Assembly (NCBI GenBank): GCA_043756275.1
Contig: JAYURJ010000096.1
Span: 1 to 14,455, forward strand
DNA: 14,455 bases
Source of the DNA: UKL13-2 sp043756275
Lineage (GTDB): Bacteria; Pseudomonadota; Gammaproteobacteria; Burkholderiales; Usitatibacteraceae
Direction: 5' to 3'
Shown: piece by piece, positions 8,075-14,035 of the stretch
Numbering within the stretch: the first letter of the stretch is position 1
Layout: every line of letters begins with the position of its first letter
Translations under genes and position numbers: made by a program
The notes under the pieces: model-generated
Seen by the model: only the letters and a program-made list of their open reading frames with translations
The model's database searches: none
Told to the model about the DNA's origin: nothing

Positions 8075-8219
8075 GCTGCGGATGCGCAGGGCGTAATCAG
8101 TGATAAGGGGCCAGCGGTTCGCAGTAACAGCAATTGAGCTAGCGGGTTGAAGTCCCGTCCAAGGAATTATCCATACGCCTTGGTAGCACGCAGGAGCGGC
8201 GCTCGAGTAATCGGCGCAA
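8075..8219 (+). mobile_element. Possible 5' (domain I) fragment of a group II intron
   Basis: The stretch is rich in short complementary arms: CGGG/CCCG around a TTGAAGT loop (about 8140-8155) and CCAAGG/CCTTGG around a 13-base loop (about 8159-8183). From memory it resembles the structured 5' RNA of bacterial group II introns (the GCGGGTTGAAGTCCCG type of element). No intron-encoded protein follows. The segment stops where the 56-bp repeat begins at 8220. It would be a dead fragment. The resemblance is recalled, not computed, so confidence is low. Confidence 0.35.
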
Positions 8220-8275
8220 CGATAAGGGGTCAGCGTCAATTGTTTTGCGAAACTATTCACCCTGACCCGTTTATT
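8220..8275 (+). repeat. 56-bp direct repeat, left copy (REP/MITE-like hairpin)
   Basis: This segment is identical to 10943-10998 except at one base (8251). It can fold: GGGTCAG (8227-8233) pairs with CTGACCC (8262-8268), the stem extends imperfectly inward, and an inner GTTT-TGCG-AAAC hairpin sits at the tip. Such GGGGTCA...TGACCC hairpins resemble non-autonomous elements dispersed by REP-associated (Y1) transposases. No transposase is present here. The two copies bracket the S9 peptidase gene. Confidence 0.85.
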
Positions 8276-8368
8276 CGTTTATTCGGACGAGAATGACTCT
8301 AAAGGCGCCGGGAAAGTTACGTTGAAGGTGCGTGGATGCCGGGGCTTCCAGGTTAAACGGGCTTTGTT

Positions 8369-10588
8369 TTACTTGACGGGCGGTTCAAGTAAAGCGCCTG
8401 CTTTGTTTTTCAGCGTTGCCTTGCCCATCTGCCACAGCAGGAAGCTGTAGATGTCCGCCGCCATCGCGTAACGCTGCGTCGCGGTGCTGCCCATACCGTG
8501 CCCGGCCTGCATGTCCAAGCGCAGCAACACCGGCTTGCCGCTGGTGGAGGCCGCCTGCAAACGCGCGGCAACTTTGGCGCTGTGCCAGACATCGACACGC
8601 GGATCGTTCATGCCATGCACCAGCAGGACGGCGGGATAGGCGGTGTTGTCACGGATGTTGTGGTAAGTGCTCATCTCCAGCAGCGCCGGGAATTCGCCGG
8701 CTTTTTTGGCGCTGCCGAATTCGGAAATATTAGTGATGCCGTTGGCGCTTTCTTCGGCGCGCACGGCGTCCATGACGCCGACATCGAAAATGGCAGCGGC
8801 AAACAACTCGGGTGCGCTGGTGACCGAACGGCCGACAAATATGCCGCCGGCACTGGTGCCCATCACGCCCAGCGTTTTCGCTGACGCGTAGCCCTCGGTG
8901 ATCAGGTATTTGGCGCAGGCGACGCCGTCTTTCCAGGTATTCGATTTGGTGGCCTTGAAGCCGCCGCGATACCACTCGTCCCCATAGACACCGCTGCCAC
9001 GCACATTGGCGAGGGCGATTACGCCACCTTGCTCAATCCAGACCATGCGAGCCGAAGAAAAACCTGCCGTTTCAGAAAATCCATAAGATGCGTAAGCCGT
9101 GAGTAGTGTCGGATTGGTTCCGTCTCGCTTCAACCCTTTCTTGTAGAGGAGCGTCATCGGTACCATGGCGCCGTCGTGGCTTTTGACTTTAACGTCGACC
9201 ACTTCCACCTCGGGCAGGTTCGGCAAGGGCGGGTTGAGGCGCAAGCCGGAATCGGTCGATTTATCGCCCTTCAACAGGAAGGTGCGCGGCAGTTGCGACC
9301 AGCCGCTGGTCGTGTACAGCACCTCGTTCGAGGCATGGGCCGGTTCGCGATGAACGCCGACCGCGCCCTTGAACGGCATCGGGATGGGTTCGCCCAACGA
9401 GTTGCCTTTGCGGTAGCGGTGCAACACGATCTCGGTGCCTTCGCGCACCGAGGCGATGAGCGCATCCCGCGTCAGGGAAAAGTCCTCGAGTACCGCGTCC
9501 TTGGGCGCGGCGGCGACTTCAACGGCCTGCTTCAGGTCGGGCTTCCGCAAATCGAGCTTCATCACGCGCTTGCGCGGCGCGTTGAGGTGGGTGAGGAAAT
9601 AGAGATCGTTGCCTTTTAACTCGACCTCGGTAATCTTGTCTTCGTAGCCGGAGATTTTTTTCCAGGCGACGTTGGCTTTGCCGAGGTCGGCCGCGCGCGC
9701 GACGAACAGGAAGCCTTCCGGCAACGTGGTGTCGGTGGTGCGGGCGATCATCCAGGGGCTGCCCGGCGTGAACATGATTGAGCCGACGTCGAGGCGCGCC
9801 AGGCCGAGGTTCTTTGTCACCGTCGGCCCGAACACCGCCATTGCTTTCGATTCCGGTTTGCCGACCTTGAGCCACATGACCGAGGTATCGAGATAGGCCT
9901 CCGATTCGGGTTCGCCCGGCGTCGGCGCCTTGAGCTGATTGAAGGTAAGCGATTTGCTGTCTGGCAGCCAGTTCGCTTGCGTCTGGGGTACGCGCGCGAT
10001 GGGCGCACCGATCGTCTTGCCGGTTTTCACCTCGAGAATGTACAGCGACGCATCTTCCGATCCGCCCGCCGACATGCCGTACGCCACGTATTTGCCGTCC
10101 CAGGAAGGCATGTAGTAATTGATCGCGTGCGGCACGCCGGTGCGCTTGGAATCCACTTCGGGATCGACCAGCACGCGCTCCGCACCCTTGAGACCGGCCC
10201 GCATCACCAACTTGAATTGGCGCTCACCCTTGGGGCGCTTCTGGTAATAGATGAAGTCGCCGGGCATGCGCATGACGCTGTGAATTTGGTCCCCAGTAGC
10301 GTTTGCCAGTTCGGTGATGCGCTTTTCCATACGATCGCGCAACTCGATCTTGTCGAGCGTTTCGCGCGCGACCTCGCCTTGGCCCTTCAGCCAAGTTTGT
10401 ACGTCCGGTGCCTTGACATTTTCGAAATAGCGGTATGGATCCTTGACGGCGACGCCGTGAATGGTATCGGTCACCTCCCTGATTGGCGCTACCGGAAGCG
10501 TGGCGGCAACAGTTGCCGTGGGCACGGCGGCGATCAAAACCGCAAGGGAACACAGGGAGACTTGAATGAATGAATTGCGGAAGAACAT
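8369..10588 (-). CDS. Secreted S9 family (prolyl oligopeptidase-like) serine peptidase
   Basis: The 739-residue protein starts with a signal peptide (positive FFRNSF, hydrophobic core to about residue 24, likely cleavage near TVAA at 26-29), so it acts in the periplasm or outside. The prolyl oligopeptidase architecture follows: PIREVTDTIHG...DPYRYFEN at the start, a long beta-propeller region (about 90-440), and a C-terminal alpha/beta-hydrolase domain. The likely catalytic triad is Ser579 in GTSAGG, Asp662 in MNDPRVD and His697 in AGHGMG, with spacings close to classical enzymes. The nucleophile elbow reads GTSAGG instead of the usual GGSNGG, so substrate range may differ. AGGGA, about five bases before the ATG, supports the start. 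It is monocistronic and flanked by 56-bp direct repeats. Confidence 0.9.
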   Translation of the reverse strand: MFFRNSFIQVSLCSLAVLIAAVPTATVAATLPVAPIREVTDTIHGVAVKDPYRYFENVKAPDVQTWLKGQGEVARETLDKIELRDRMEKRITELANATGDQIHSVMRMPGDFIYYQKRPKGERQFKLVMRAGLKGAERVLVDPEVDSKRTGVPHAINYYMPSWDGKYVAYGMSAGGSEDASLYILEVKTGKTIGAPIARVPQTQANWLPDSKSLTFNQLKAPTPGEPESEAYLDTSVMWLKVGKPESKAMAVFGPTVTKNLGLARLDVGSIMFTPGSPWMIARTTDTTLPEGFLFVARAADLGKANVAWKKISGYEDKITEVELKGNDLYFLTHLNAPRKRVMKLDLRKPDLKQAVEVAAAPKDAVLEDFSLTRDALIASVREGTEIVLHRYRKGNSLGEPIPMPFKGAVGVHREPAHASNEVLYTTSGWSQLPRTFLLKGDKSTDSGLRLNPPLPNLPEVEVVDVKVKSHDGAMVPMTLLYKKGLKRDGTNPTLLTAYASYGFSETAGFSSARMVWIEQGGVIALANVRGSGVYGDEWYRGGFKATKSNTWKDGVACAKYLITEGYASAKTLGVMGTSAGGIFVGRSVTSAPELFAAAIFDVGVMDAVRAEESANGITNISEFGSAKKAGEFPALLEMSTYHNIRDNTAYPAVLLVHGMNDPRVDVWHSAKVAARLQAASTSGKPVLLRLDMQAGHGMGSTATQRYAMAADIYSFLLWQMGKATLKNKAGALLEPPVK

Positions 10589-10734
10589 GGCAGTCCCTGA
10601 AAGTTGGCCATAAGTGGCGCAAGGAACGGATTTTGCAACATTTTTGCACGCTGTGGGCGAATATGGATCGTGCCTGCCGTGAATTTACCAAATCGTCATG
10701 TTCCGGCGCGGCATCGTTCTGTGCGCCAAACTCA

Positions 10735-10787
10735 AGCACTGTGGCGGGCTGCAGGCCGAAATGCCTTCGAGATGAGCGCCAGTTGGC
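10735..10787 (+). repeat. Dispersed ~65-bp repeat, copy B (most diverged)
   Basis: The shared core is GCAGGCCGAAATGCCT followed by GCGCCAGT, matching CAGGCCGAAAATGCCT and TCGCCAGT in copy C (11885-11919) and the corresponding parts of copies A and D. Alignment needs small gaps, so boundaries are approximate. It is intergenic. Confidence 0.5.
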
Positions 10788-10942
10788 GTTCTGCGTTTCC
10801 TGTCTCGGTATATGATCCGTAAACTTTCCGTCTGCTATCCATTACGCCTGTGTTTTCGGCGGCCACTGATCCCACGCACTTGCGGCAACGCGTTCGCCCC
10901 ATCGCGAAATCATGGGGTCAAGTCTTGCAATGTGAAATAACG

Positions 10943-10998
10943 CGATAAGGGGTCAGCGTCAATTGTTTTGCGACACTATTCACCCTGACCCGTTTATT
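10943..10998 (+). repeat. 56-bp direct repeat, right copy (REP/MITE-like hairpin)
   Basis: It is the same orientation and sequence as 8220-8275 apart from one base. The GGGTCAG/CTGACCC outer stem is preserved, while the inner AAAC arm is changed to ACAC. It lies 56 bases before the antitoxin start. The two copies enclose about 2.67 kb carrying the S9 peptidase gene. Confidence 0.85.
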
Positions 10999-11054
10999 TC
11001 CATCCATTGTCGACTAAGCCTGACGTACACTTATTCGACTGAAGGAGAACAACG

Positions 11055-11279
11055 ATGACATCTAACACGATTGAAGATGCCGCCTTGCACTTACCTGAAA
11101 CGCAGCGCGCGGAACTCGCGCACAAGCTGCTGTTGAGTCTGGAAACTCAGGGTGAAGCCGAAATCGCACAACTGTGGAGAAAAGAATCTGTTCGACGCGC
11201 TGAAGATATCGACAGCGGCGCGGTGAACACGCTGTCAGCCGACGAGGTTCGTGCAGCAGCAAAGAAATTGTTGAGATGA
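11055..11279 (+). CDS. Addiction-module antitoxin component (PF09720-like)
   Basis: The 74-residue protein resembles the small 'putative addiction module component' family: a helical N-terminus with LPETQRAELAHKLLLSLE, then a Trp and a charged repeat (WRKESVRRAEDIDSGAVNTL), then a C-terminal Ser/Asp-Glu-Val segment. Members usually neutralise a RelE/ParE-type toxin encoded directly downstream, binding it through the C-terminal part. GAAGGAG sits about nine bases before the ATG. The stop overlaps the toxin start by four bases (ATGA), the classical coupled arrangement. This antitoxin appears intact although its toxin is not, so it may be an orphan that now lacks a target, or it may neutralise toxins encoded elsewhere. 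Confidence 0.85.
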   Translation: MTSNTIEDAALHLPETQRAELAHKLLLSLETQGEAEIAQLWRKESVRRAEDIDSGAVNTLSADEVRAAAKKLLR

Positions 11280-11557
11280 CCTATCGGCTTCACCCCGCAG
11301 CGGCAGCAGAGCATCTCGACAGTGTTGCGTTTTACGAGAGCCGTGCGCCGGGTGTAGGAGCCGATTACTTCGCCGAATTTGAAGTCGCGATGCGCAGAGT
11401 CGTCGAGTCGCCGCTGCTGTCCCCTATTGCGCAACAAAACTCCAGGCCTTTTATGGCTGGCTTGCATAGTAAATCGCGAATCAAAAGGGCCGATGCCAGC
11501 TTCGCGCCTTCGCCATTCGCAAATTCGAAGAGTAGGCCCCTTTGGTTCTGTTCGTAA
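11276..11557 (+). pseudogene. Truncated ParE/RelE-family toxin with foreign 3' end
   Basis: The first ~50 residues read as a ParE-like toxin (MTYRLHPAAAAEHLDSVAFYE, then FAEFEVAMRRVVESPLL). The expected C-terminal part of the fold, with its R-R-FPY and H-RRP-W motifs, is absent. From about 11440 the frame enters unrelated sequence, basic and Ser/Pro-rich, ending in SRPLWFCS. That segment contains a GGCCTTTT/AAAAGGGCC inverted pair (11445-11452 and 11483-11491) and looks like an intergenic repeat that replaced the gene's 3' end. Without the C-terminal strands the protein should not fold as an active gyrase inhibitor or mRNA interferase. The start overlaps the antitoxin stop by four bases. Confidence 0.75.
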
Positions 11558-11565
11558 AATTTCAC

Positions 11566-11571
11566 AGGAGG
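11566..11571 (+). promoter_or_regulatory. Consensus ribosome-binding site of the 79-residue protein
   Basis: AGGAGG ends five bases before the ATG at 11577. It is the strongest Shine-Dalgarno in the window and decides the start of the small protein over upstream in-frame codons from 11379. Confidence 0.85.
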
Positions 11572-11576
11572 CAGCT

Positions 11577-11816
11577 ATGGATGTACGAGACATGCAAGGC
11601 AATCCGGGAATCTGGGAAGAATTGTCGTGGGCGGATCTGAGTAGCAGAGAGAAAGAGCTTTGGACCATTCTCGGCTGGCAACAAGATAAGTGGGATGGAA
11701 ACAAAGCGCCATCAAGTGCCGATAAAGTTTGGAATGACTTGAACCCGCAAGAGCTAATTGCTGCGATGAACCTCGGATTTTCTGAGGACATCTGGGACAG
11801 TACTGAGGATGAGTAA
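11577..11816 (+). CDS. Small acidic Trp-rich protein with two W-x-D-L...LG...WD repeats
   Basis: I do not recognise a named family for this 79-residue protein. It contains two tandem 23-residue units, residues 18-40 and 52-74. They share W at position 1, D at 3, L at 4, E at 8, LG at 15-16, an aromatic at 17, D at 20 and WD at 22-23. An N-terminal EELS and an acidic tail (DSTEDE) flank them. It is very acidic with six tryptophans. The fold is likely helical and soluble, possibly a small protein-interaction module. A perfect AGGAGG five bases before the ATG indicates strong translation. It follows the broken toxin by 19 bases but is probably independent of it. The longer in-frame extension to 11379 overlaps the toxin frame and is rejected. 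Confidence 0.75.
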   Translation: MDVRDMQGNPGIWEELSWADLSSREKELWTILGWQQDKWDGNKAPSSADKVWNDLNPQELIAAMNLGFSEDIWDSTEDE

Positions 11817-12185
11817 CGCACATTCGCTATAGCGATAAGGGAACAGGCTCGAATTTCTCAGCGAAGTCCAGTATCCACGAGCCGCTCAGGCCGAAAATGC
11901 CTGAAAACGCTCGCCAGTACTTGACTTTGGCCAATCACGCCGCGTTGCACGCACATATCAACGTCGTAGAGTCGCGCAGCGAGCAGAAGTTTCAAAACAA
12001 AAAATAAGTTGGTGCAGCGCTACAAAGCGTCCGCTATATGTGCGCTCACGCACGGTGGCAGAGGCGGCCAGCGTCTAATCTTCTCGCTGGAATTAATCGG
12101 GCGTGATTTTTGAAATGTCCGCTCGCATTTGAGTGTGCACACGACCGAATTCCTGTTCCCTCTAAACCGTAACTGGAGAATTAAC
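11817..12185. other. 369-base intergenic region with one repeat copy
   Basis: It lies between the Trp-repeat protein and the PRC-barrel gene. It contains a copy of the ~65-bp repeat (11860-11924), a 9-bp inverted pair CGCACATAT (11950-11958) / ATATGTGCG (12036-12044), and a small GTGCG-CTCA-CGCAC hairpin (12040-12053). The promoter of the PRC-barrel gene should lie in its right end. No protein-coding frame is convincing. Confidence 0.55.
11860..11924 (+). repeat. Dispersed ~65-bp repeat, copy C
   Basis: It aligns to copy D (13201-13267) through ATCCACGAGCC, CAGGCCGAAA, CTGAAAA and GCCAGT, at roughly 75% identity by eye and without gaps in the core. The position is intergenic, like copies A and B. 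Confidence 0.65.
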
Positions 12186-12557
12186 ATGAATCAACTACAC
12201 GTATTTTCAAGTTCGCCCATCAAAGCATCGAGCATTATCGGCACCGATGTCGTTAACCCGAATGGCGATAACCTCGGCGACATCAAGGAAGTGGTCATCG
12301 ATCCACGCTCCGGCAAGATTGCCTATGCCGTTGTCTCCTTTGGCGGCTTTCTGAGCATGGGCGAGAAGCTGTTCGCCATCCCATTTAGCGCATTCGAATA
12401 CGACCAGGCTGAAAACGAATATGTGCTGGATGTTTCCAAAGAGCGGCTGGAAGCGGCACCCGGATTCGATGCCGATAACTGGCCTTCGATGGCTGATGAA
12501 AAGTGGAATCGCGACGTATACAAGTACTACGATCGGTCACCTTATTGGGAAATGTAA
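12186..12557 (+). CDS. PRC-barrel domain protein
   Basis: The 123-residue protein carries a PRC-barrel at about residues 14-80: SSIIGTDVVNPNGDNLGDIK, then EVVIDPRSGKIAYAVVSFGG, then GEKLFAIPFSAF. A C-terminal extension ends in YYDRSPYWEM. PRC-barrel proteins of this stand-alone type are cytoplasmic, often abundant and stress-linked in Proteobacteria; related domains occur in photosynthetic reaction-centre subunit H and the rRNA-maturation factor RimM. The start at 12186 is chosen because a GGAG element lies nine bases upstream and because an in-frame extension to 12129 is not conserved-looking. It is a single-gene unit closed by a strong hairpin at 12589-12625. The exact molecular role is unknown. 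Confidence 0.88.
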   Translation: MNQLHVFSSSPIKASSIIGTDVVNPNGDNLGDIKEVVIDPRSGKIAYAVVSFGGFLSMGEKLFAIPFSAFEYDQAENEYVLDVSKERLEAAPGFDADNWPSMADEKWNRDVYKYYDRSPYWEM

Positions 12558-12588
12558 GTTTCACCGGATTTCGGCACTGCGTAGCACA

Positions 12589-12625
12589 ACGCAAACAAGC
12601 CCCGCAGGTCGGGGCTTGTTTGCGT
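12589..12625 (+). terminator. Long hairpin after the PRC-barrel gene (likely terminator)
   Basis: A perfect 16-bp stem (12589-12604 with 12610-12625) closes a five-base loop. The upper half is G+C-rich (AGCCCCG/CGGGGCT) and the lower part carries the TTGTTT tract. It begins 31 bases after the PRC-barrel stop. There is no classical T run after the stem, but the U-rich 3' arm could serve. Confidence 0.8.
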
Positions 12626-12700
12626 CTGCCCGCGCCGTCCGTTACTCACAACAAAACGCAGGGTGTTTCAATATCGCCTTCGGTGATGAAAAACATCGGA

Positions 12701-12772
12701 AAGCCGTGTACGGGAGAACCGCATGCACGGTTTGATGAGCGAGGGCAGGTGAAAACCTGTTTTCTACTTTAC
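12701..12772 (+). mobile_element. Group II intron 3' remnant (domains V and VI)
   Basis: AAGCCGTGT (12701-12709) pairs with GCACGGTTT (12725-12733) as the 9-bp lower helix of domain V. It includes the catalytic AGC triad and the characteristic G-U wobble at the third pair. The 15-base distal part has a CGG/CCG stem with a GAGAA loop, slightly degenerate (33 instead of the usual 34 bases in total). Domain VI follows: GAGGG, then CAGGT-GAAA-ACCTG (12746-12759), then TCTACTTTAC, which resembles the usual 3' splice end. No reverse transcriptase gene lies upstream, and only about 75 bases separate it from the PRC-barrel terminator. It is therefore a 5'-truncated, inactive copy. Confidence 0.7.
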
Positions 12773-12905
12773 CCTTTGATTTGCGCGTCGTCGCGCGTAG
12801 TTTGAGCGGTCGCGCGTCCTCGAATACATTCGGGATTCGTAAAAAGGGCGTTTGAAATTCCCATAGCCTCTTTGCTCGCGGACGGGTAGGAGGCAGCGCT
12901 GAAAT

Positions 12906-13200
12906 TTACGGTCGAGCACCGGGCAGAACGAAGCCGACCGGATCGCGATCAGGATCCTCGTTGCCGCGCGGACGCGAGAAAGCGATTCGCCCGTGCAGCC
13001 GCTCTGCGGGCGAGAAGTGCGCATCGTCGCAGGCCTCGGCTCCCCCCCCGGCGCGGAGCATCACGTTGGGGAAATCCAGCTCCGCATGGCCAAGTCCGAA
13101 CACATGGCCAAGTTCATGCATGGCAAAGCCTAGATGCAAAGGGCAGTTACTCACTGGTGTTGCTACCGGTATAACAATCGGGGACAGACCACTAATATTT
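12906..13200 (-). pseudogene. Metzincin-type zinc metalloprotease, N-terminally truncated
   Basis: The frame carries the metzincin zinc-binding motif HELGHVFGLGH (13118 down to 13086), with three histidine ligands and the catalytic Glu. About 12 residues on is a plausible Met-turn (FPNVMLRAG), and the frame stops with TAA at 12906. These features match matrixin-like (M10/M12-type) peptidases. Only about the last 90-100 residues survive. The N-terminal half of the catalytic domain, and any signal peptide, are missing. Upstream, the frame runs straight into repeat copy D (13201-13267), and the only in-frame ATG (13256) lies inside that repeat. A truncated, non-functional remnant is therefore likely. 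Two cysteines (SNCPL, EACDD) could have formed a disulfide in the original secreted enzyme. Confidence 0.7.
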
Positions 13201-13267
13201 TCTGAAACACTAGCATCCACGAGCCTCGCAGGCCGAAAGTGTCTGAAAAACCGCACCAGTGCTAGAG
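13201..13267 (+). repeat. Dispersed ~65-bp repeat, copy D
   Basis: It is about 84% identical, without gaps, to copy A (6811-6877). Its ends hold an inverted pair CTAGCA (13210-13215) / TGCTAG (13260-13265), so the element could fold with an inner GCCT-CGC-AGGC hairpin. It lies exactly where the metalloprotease frame loses its N-terminus. Confidence 0.8.
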
Positions 13268-13323
13268 TTTATCTGGAATCTAACAGGCCCTGGCCGATAT
13301 TTTCGCTGCCCAGGTCAAACCGG

Positions 13324-13983
13324 TTAAGAATTCACATCCGCCATCGCCCGATCTTTTTCTCGATCCGCAATCTCGGCCAGCCAATCAGTCAACCCGTATT
13401 GATACGACGGAAATGCCTCTGCCAGAGTGGTTTCACGTTTGAGTAGTTTTTTCGTCAGCAAAACCAGTGCACACGCTTCGTTATGGTGTCGCGTTTCCAT
13501 GGGAATGCATAAATCGATACCAGTGCACCAGTTTAGAGTCTGCACGCGCATTGATGGCGTGACCTCGAACGCTATGCCTTCATTTCGCAGACGAGTTTCA
13601 TGCGCGGTAACGAGATCATAGTAGGTTCGCCACGCGTCGGGCGTTGGACTGGATTGGCGGGCAAAAACTTTTTTGCGGGACCGCCCCACGTTGCGCCAAA
13701 TTGTTTTCACTTCGAGCAGTCCATCGGATTCATCGGGCGGTGGGCCAGCTTCCTTCCATGCGCGATCACTGATCTCGTCTGCGTATTTCATGCGCGGATG
13801 CACCCACCAGATCATCACGCGCCGTCCGTTCAGCACAAAACCGTAATCGCCCCACCACGACAACACCCGTTCCGGCTGATAGACGTGGCGTGCATGTACG
13901 CCGCCTTCTTCAAGTGCCCAAGTGTGATGGCGATGGTATTGCCGTGATTGAATCCTTAATCGTTCGAGCCTGGGATTTTTCAT
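13324..13983 (-). CDS. Hypothetical protein, Trp/Arg-rich, unknown function
   Basis: I do not recognise this 219-residue protein. It is soluble, with no signal peptide or membrane segment. The N-terminal half is Arg/His/Trp-rich (RQYHRHHTWALEEGGVHARH, then SWWGDYGFVLNGRRVMIWWVHPRM), reminiscent of small beta-rich domains. The C-terminal half is helical (about 118-215), with TYYDLVTAHETRLRNEGIAFE and a hydrophobic CALVLLTKKLL segment. The basic, aromatic start could suit nucleic-acid binding, but that is a guess. No good Shine-Dalgarno precedes the ATG at 13983. It lies 52 bases downstream of the ORF6N gene on the same strand, so the two may be cotranscribed. Amino-acid usage looks like a genuine gene. 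Confidence 0.65.
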   Translation of the reverse strand: MKNPRLERLRIQSRQYHRHHTWALEEGGVHARHVYQPERVLSWWGDYGFVLNGRRVMIWWVHPRMKYADEISDRAWKEAGPPPDESDGLLEVKTIWRNVGRSRKKVFARQSSPTPDAWRTYYDLVTAHETRLRNEGIAFEVTPSMRVQTLNWCTGIDLCIPMETRHHNEACALVLLTKKLLKRETTLAEAFPSYQYGLTDWLAEIADREKDRAMADVNS

Positions 13984-14035
13984 GATGGTGTCAGGTATTT
14001 AAGGAGCGTGCTTGCTGGAATCAAGTGCACACCGA

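Larger units (their letters stand above)
10589..11054. other. 466-base intergenic region with repeat elements
   Basis: The region separates the divergent S9 peptidase and antitoxin genes and must hold both promoters. It contains a diverged copy of the ~65-bp repeat (10735-10787) and the right 56-bp repeat (10943-10998). About 29 bases before the latter is another GGGGTCA (10914-10920). No open frame here resembles a known protein. Confidence 0.6.

Noticed and set aside
8369..10588. Several 60-200-residue plus-strand frames opposite the S9 peptidase
   Set aside because: They are antisense artefacts of a G+C-rich coding sequence, with Cys/Arg/Pro-rich or low-complexity translations.
11365..11565. 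66-residue antisense frame across the broken toxin
   Set aside because: It spans both the toxin remnant and the foreign segment, so it is unlikely to be a real gene; it may reflect a frame native to the repeat.
11379..11576. N-terminal extension of the 79-residue Trp-repeat protein
   Set aside because: It would overlap the toxin frame in another phase and traverse the invading repeat; the AGGAGG at 11566 clearly marks the start at 11577.
11950..12044. 9-bp inverted pair CGCACATAT / ATATGTGCG
   Set aside because: The arms are 77 bases apart and short; chance is likely and no element boundary coincides.
12129..12185. 19-residue upstream extension of the PRC-barrel protein
   Set aside because: It begins with a non-ATG codon lacking a ribosome-binding site, whereas a GGAG element precedes the ATG at 12186.
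12961..13446. 161-residue plus-strand frame over the protease remnant
   Set aside because: It is antisense to the HExxHxxGxxH-bearing frame and crosses repeat copy D; no recognisable features.
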